NCBI GenBank assembly: GCA_902588965.1 | Contig: CACIRD010000003.1 | Location: forward strand, 124,001 to 188,000 | Origin: an uncultured Pelagibacteraceae bacterium | Lineage (GTDB): Bacteria > Pseudomonadota > Alphaproteobacteria > Pelagibacterales > Pelagibacteraceae | Length of the DNA stretch: 64,000 bases | Direction of reading: 5' to 3' | Part shown: positions 60,187 through 64,000 of the stretch, in pieces | Numbering within the stretch: position 1 is the first letter of the stretch | Layout of the letters: each line of letters begins with the position of its first letter | The notes under the pieces: model-generated | Database searches by the model: none | What the model was told of the DNA's origin: nothing | What the model saw: only the letters and a program-made list of their open reading frames with translations | Program-made: the position numbers and the translations under genes

Positions 60187-62732
60187 AATCTACCGCAACA
60201 GTGTTTGTATTTCTTTTTTGAACCACAAAAACATGGTTCATTTCTGCTCATTTTTTTTCCAATATATTTTGGATCTATCTTTGGTTTTTCATTTTCTTCT
60301 TTGTTATCTTCAGATATTTTTTCAACAATTGTTAAATTCAAAAGTATAGTTATTAGGTCAAACTTAAGTTTATTTAATAAGTTTTCAAATAATGTAAATG
60401 CCTCCTTTTTATACTCAACCAAAGGATCTCTTTGACCATAAGATCTTAATCCAATTACTTGTCTTAATTGTTCCAAATATTGTATGTGTAATTTCCAATT
60501 AAGGTCAATTGATTGCAAAAAAATTCTTTTCTCGATCTCTCTAGATCTTTCATCACCTAAAATATTTATTCTATTACTTCTCTTCTCTTTAAATTTATTT
60601 TGAATTATTTTTTTAAAATCAGTATCGTTCTTATTAACCATTTCCTCTATTTCATTATCTAAAAAACTTTTTCCTAGCACTGATTTAATTTGTGAGGAAA
60701 ATTCTCTTATTTTTTGAGAATTGGCAAGGTTATTTTTATTTCTGATTAAATCATTTAATATTTCGTCTAAAAAATTATCGCAATACTCAAAAATTTTTTT
60801 TGTTTCAATAATGTTTTTTCTTTGACTAAAAATTACATGTCTTTGGTCATTTAGAACATTATCAAATTTCAATAATGTTTTTCTAATATCAAAGTTTCTT
60901 GCCTCCACTTTTTGTTGAGCTCTTTCTAAGGCTTTGTTAATCCAAGGATGATCAATACTTTCCCCATCTTTTAAACCAAGTTTTTCAAGTATATTATTCA
61001 TGGATTCTGAACCAAATATCCTCATCAAATCGTCCTCTAAACTTACATAAAAAATTGAATTTCCCTCATCCCCTTGTCTTCCAGATCTTCCCCTAGCCTG
61101 GTTATCAACACGTCTAGACTCCATTCTTTCTGTTCCGATGACAAAAAGACCACCTAAAGCTTTTATTTTTTCTTTTTGAATTTTTAATTGATCTTCATTT
61201 ATACTACCTTTTTTACCTCCTAGCTGAATATCAACACCCCTTCCGGATATGCTAGTAGTAATTATAACCGAATTTAGCTTACCAGCATTAGCAATTATTT
61301 CTGCTTCCTGTTCATGATTTTTTGCATTTAAAATTGTATGTGGAATTTTAGATTTTTTTAATAGATTTGAATATAATTCAGATTTGTTAATACTAGAAGT
61401 AAAAACAAGCATTGGCTGGCCATTTTTATAACACTCTGAAATTTTTTTTATAATTGCTTCATTTTTTTCATTTTCAGTCCTAAATATTTGATCATTCCAA
61501 TCTTTTCTTATCATTTTTTTATTTGTTGGAATTACAGTAACTTCTAGATTATATATTTCATGAAATTCCTCAGCCTCGGTTAAGGCAGTACCAGTACAAC
61601 CAGACAATTTTTTGTATAATTTAAAGTAGTTTTGGTAAGTAATTGATGCCAAAGTTTGATTTTCAACTTGGATTTCAATTTTCTCCTTTGCTTCTAGCGC
61701 TTGATGCAATCCATCACCATATCTTCTTCCTTCAAGTATTCTACCTGTTAGTTCATCAATAATTTTAAGATGACCATCTCTCACGATATAATCTTTACCT
61801 TTTTGAAATAAATGATTAGCCCTTAAAGATTGATTTACATGATGGACAAGAGATAGGTTTGCTGGATCATAAAAATTATTATTTTTAAGAATTCCAGCAA
61901 CTGTAAATATTTTTTCAACATTTGAAATTCCATCATTAGTCAAATAAATATTCTTATCTTTTTCATCGATTTCATAATCTGATTTATTTAATTTTTTTAT
62001 AAGTTTATCAATTGCATTATATTGACCAGCTTTATCTTCTGCAGCTCCAGAAATTACAAGAGGCGTTCTTGCTTCATCAATCAAGCAAGAATCTATTTCA
62101 TCTACAATTGCAAACTTATATTTCCTCTGTACCAACTCATTAAGAGAAAATTTCATGTTATCTCTTAAATAATCAAATCCCAACTCACTATTAGTTGCAT
62201 AAGTAATATCGCATGAATAATTTTCTTTTCTCTCACTATCGCTTTGATCATTATTAATAAAGCCAGATGTTAATCCTAAAAAATTATATATAACGCCCAT
62301 TTCAGTACAATCTCTTTTAGCCAAATAATCATTTACAGTTACTATATGGACGCCTTCTTCATTAAGAGCATTTAGATAAGCAGCAAGCGCAATAGTAAGT
62401 GTTTTACCCTCTCCAGTTTTCATCTCAGCAATATTGCCATTGTGCAAAACAACCCCACCCATTATTTGAACATCAAAATGTCTTTCATTTCTTGTTCGTT
62501 TTGATGCTTCTCTAACTAACGCGAAAGCCTCTGGTAGTATACTATCTAGAGAATCTCCATTTTTTAATTTATTTTTAAGTTCATTAGTTTTTTTTGGAAA
62601 CTCATCATCTCTTAGCTTTAAGACTTTATCTTCAAAGGCATTTACTGCATTAACTAATTTTTGGAGGTTATCTAAATCTCTTTGATTTCTGGACTTAATA
62701 AGCTTTGAAAAGATTTTTAAAGGATTTAGCAT
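60183..62732 (-). CDS. secA: Protein translocase subunit SecA
   Basis: MKTGEGKTLTIALAAYLNAL, DYLAKRD, GRSGRQGDEG, C-terminal Zn motif CFCGSKKKYKHCCG. Confidence 0.98.
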   Translation of the reverse strand: MLNPLKIFSKLIKSRNQRDLDNLQKLVNAVNAFEDKVLKLRDDEFPKKTNELKNKLKNGDSLDSILPEAFALVREASKRTRNERHFDVQIMGGVVLHNGNIAEMKTGEGKTLTIALAAYLNALNEEGVHIVTVNDYLAKRDCTEMGVIYNFLGLTSGFINNDQSDSERKENYSCDITYATNSELGFDYLRDNMKFSLNELVQRKYKFAIVDEIDSCLIDEARTPLVISGAAEDKAGQYNAIDKLIKKLNKSDYEIDEKDKNIYLTNDGISNVEKIFTVAGILKNNNFYDPANLSLVHHVNQSLRANHLFQKGKDYIVRDGHLKIIDELTGRILEGRRYGDGLHQALEAKEKIEIQVENQTLASITYQNYFKLYKKLSGCTGTALTEAEEFHEIYNLEVTVIPTNKKMIRKDWNDQIFRTENEKNEAIIKKISECYKNGQPMLVFTSSINKSELYSNLLKKSKIPHTILNAKNHEQEAEIIANAGKLNSVIITTSISGRGVDIQLGGKKGSINEDQLKIQKEKIKALGGLFVIGTERMESRRVDNQARGRSGRQGDEGNSIFYVSLEDDLMRIFGSESMNNILEKLGLKDGESIDHPWINKALERAQQKVEARNFDIRKTLLKFDNVLNDQRHVIFSQRKNIIETKKIFEYCDNFLDEILNDLIRNKNNLANSQKIREFSSQIKSVLGKSFLDNEIEEMVNKNDTDFKKIIQNKFKEKRSNRINILGDERSREIEKRIFLQSIDLNWKLHIQYLEQLRQVIGLRSYGQRDPLVEYKKEAFTLFENLLNKLKFDLITILLNLTIVEKISEDNKEENEKPKIDPKYIGKKMSRNEPCFCGSKKKYKHCCGRF

Positions 62733-62803
62733 TTAGTTTTATTTTTGGTATATAATTAAATTATATCTATTAATATAGGAATAAAATATTTTATTTAAAT
62801 AGC

Positions 62804-64000
62804 ATGGTTATGAATTTTGGTAATTTTTTTGGTACTAAGAGAAAAAACTCAATAATGAGTGACTTTCAGGATTTAGAGCATCTTGACGGGGTAGCATTAT
62901 CGGTTACGAGTGCAAAACTTTATAATCCACCAAGAGATGATTTGGTATTATTTTATTTTAGAGATAGTGCAAATTTTGCATCTGTCTATACTCAATCTAC
63001 AATATTATCTGAAAATATTAAGTGGAACAAAAATATTAATAGTAAAAAAATCAGAGCTCTTTTAATAAATACAAAAAATGCTAATGCTTTTACAGGAAAA
63101 AATGGATATCAAGGTTTAAAAGAAATAGCAGATGAGTTATCTGAACAACTTACCGTAAAAAAAAAAAACGATGATGAAAAAACTGAAAAAATTAAACCAA
63201 AAGAAATATTATTTGGATGTACAGGAACTATTGGGGAAGAGTTTCCAACTTCTAAAATTAAAAACTCTATTCCAGATCTTATTGAGAAGATAAAATATAC
63301 TCAAAATAAATATATTTGGACTAAGGCAGCTCTCGGTATAATGACAACCGACCTAGTTCCAAAATTAGCAATGGAAGAATGTAAAATTGGAAATACGACA
63401 GTTAAAATTTATGGTATTGCAAAAGGTTCTGGCATGATACATCCAAATATGGCAACAACTTTAGGTTATATTTTTACAGACGCAAAAATTTCATCAAAAG
63501 TCCTAAAAAAATTGTTAAAACGAAATATTGACTCAACTTTTAATGCGATAAGTTGCGATGGTGATACAAGTACAAATGATATGGTTTCAGCTTTTGCTAC
63601 AGGTGCAGCAAATAATACAATAGTTAATAATATTAAAGACGAAAGAGTAAAAGAATTCGAAAAAAGTTTTCATTCAATTTTATTAAATTTAGCTAAGCGT
63701 GTAATTGCTGATGGCGAGGGAGCATCTAAATTTATTACTATAAATATTAAAAATGCAAAAAAAGAGGAAGAGGCTAAGAAAATAGCTTTTTCTATTGCAA
63801 ATTCTAATTTAGTTAAAACTGCCTTTGCCGGTGAAGATCCGAATTGGGGGAGAATAATTATGGCAATAGGTAAATCAAATGTAGTTATCAACTTAAATAA
63901 AATTAATATAAATATTGGGCCATATAGAATAGTAGAAAAAGGTGAAGTTTCAGATAGCTATAATGAAGAAGAAGTAAAAGAATTTATGAAAAATGAAAAA
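62804..64000 (+). CDS. argJ: Glutamate N-acetyltransferase/amino-acid acetyltransferase ArgJ (runs off window end)
   Basis: Manual translation: NTKNANAFTGKNGYQ, FGCTGTIGEEFP, GSGMIHPNMATTLGYIFTDA, CDGDTSTNDMVSAFA; no stop before 64000. Confidence 0.93.
   Translation, partial: MVMNFGNFFGTKRKNSIMSDFQDLEHLDGVALSVTSAKLYNPPRDDLVLFYFRDSANFASVYTQSTILSENIKWNKNINSKKIRALLINTKNANAFTGKNGYQGLKEIADELSEQLTVKKKNDDEKTEKIKPKEILFGCTGTIGEEFPTSKIKNSIPDLIEKIKYTQNKYIWTKAALGIMTTDLVPKLAMEECKIGNTTVKIYGIAKGSGMIHPNMATTLGYIFTDAKISSKVLKKLLKRNIDSTFNAISCDGDTSTNDMVSAFATGAANNTIVNNIKDERVKEFEKSFHSILLNLAKRVIADGEGASKFITINIKNAKKEEEAKKIAFSIANSNLVKTAFAGEDPNWGRIIMAIGKSNVVINLNKININIGPYRIVEKGEVSDSYNEEEVKEFMKNEK

Noticed and set aside
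1-64000. CRISPR array
   Set aside because: No regularly spaced direct repeats of 24-40 nt were seen and no cas genes are recognisable.

Overview
AT-rich alphaproteobacterial chromosome segment, most likely SAR11/Pelagibacterales judging from gene order, base composition and very short intergenic spacers. Most of the window is compact core housekeeping sequence: cobS/dnaJ-like/bolA/aroBK; def-fmt-truA; dapE-dapD-argB-yidC-yidD-rnpA-rpmH; dcd-murA-hisD-infA; hisS-hisZ-hisG; trx-folC-accD-trpA-trpB-trpF-pyrF-ihfB-rpsA-cmk-aroA; lptB/lptC-kdsD; gcrA; argD-argF; kdsB-pheA-ffs-dnaX-ybaB-recR; glcB; accA; secA; argJ. It also carries tRNA-Thr(GGT), tRNA-Phe(GAA), tRNA-His(GTG) and the small SRP RNA. 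One clear accessory region lies between hisG and the exonuclease I gene (about 24.1-32.8 kb). It contains a three-gene cassette (ECF-like sigma factor, GHKL/HSP90-like ATPase, DUF4338/DruA-like protein), a putative PD-(D/E)XK nuclease, and a forward-strand set of small overlapping ORFs followed by rmuC and a PD-(D/E)XK exonuclease. The two observations most worth follow-up are: (1) this sigma/ATPase/DruA-like cassette, a candidate uncharacterised defence system; and (2) a 50-nt, GC-rich, hairpin-forming insertion exactly inside the conserved N-I-x-F-D-D-E motif of exonuclease I, flanked by Gly codons GGG/GGA and resembling the architecture of translational bypassing in phage T4 gene 60. All family names come from motif recognition by eye; no searches were run.
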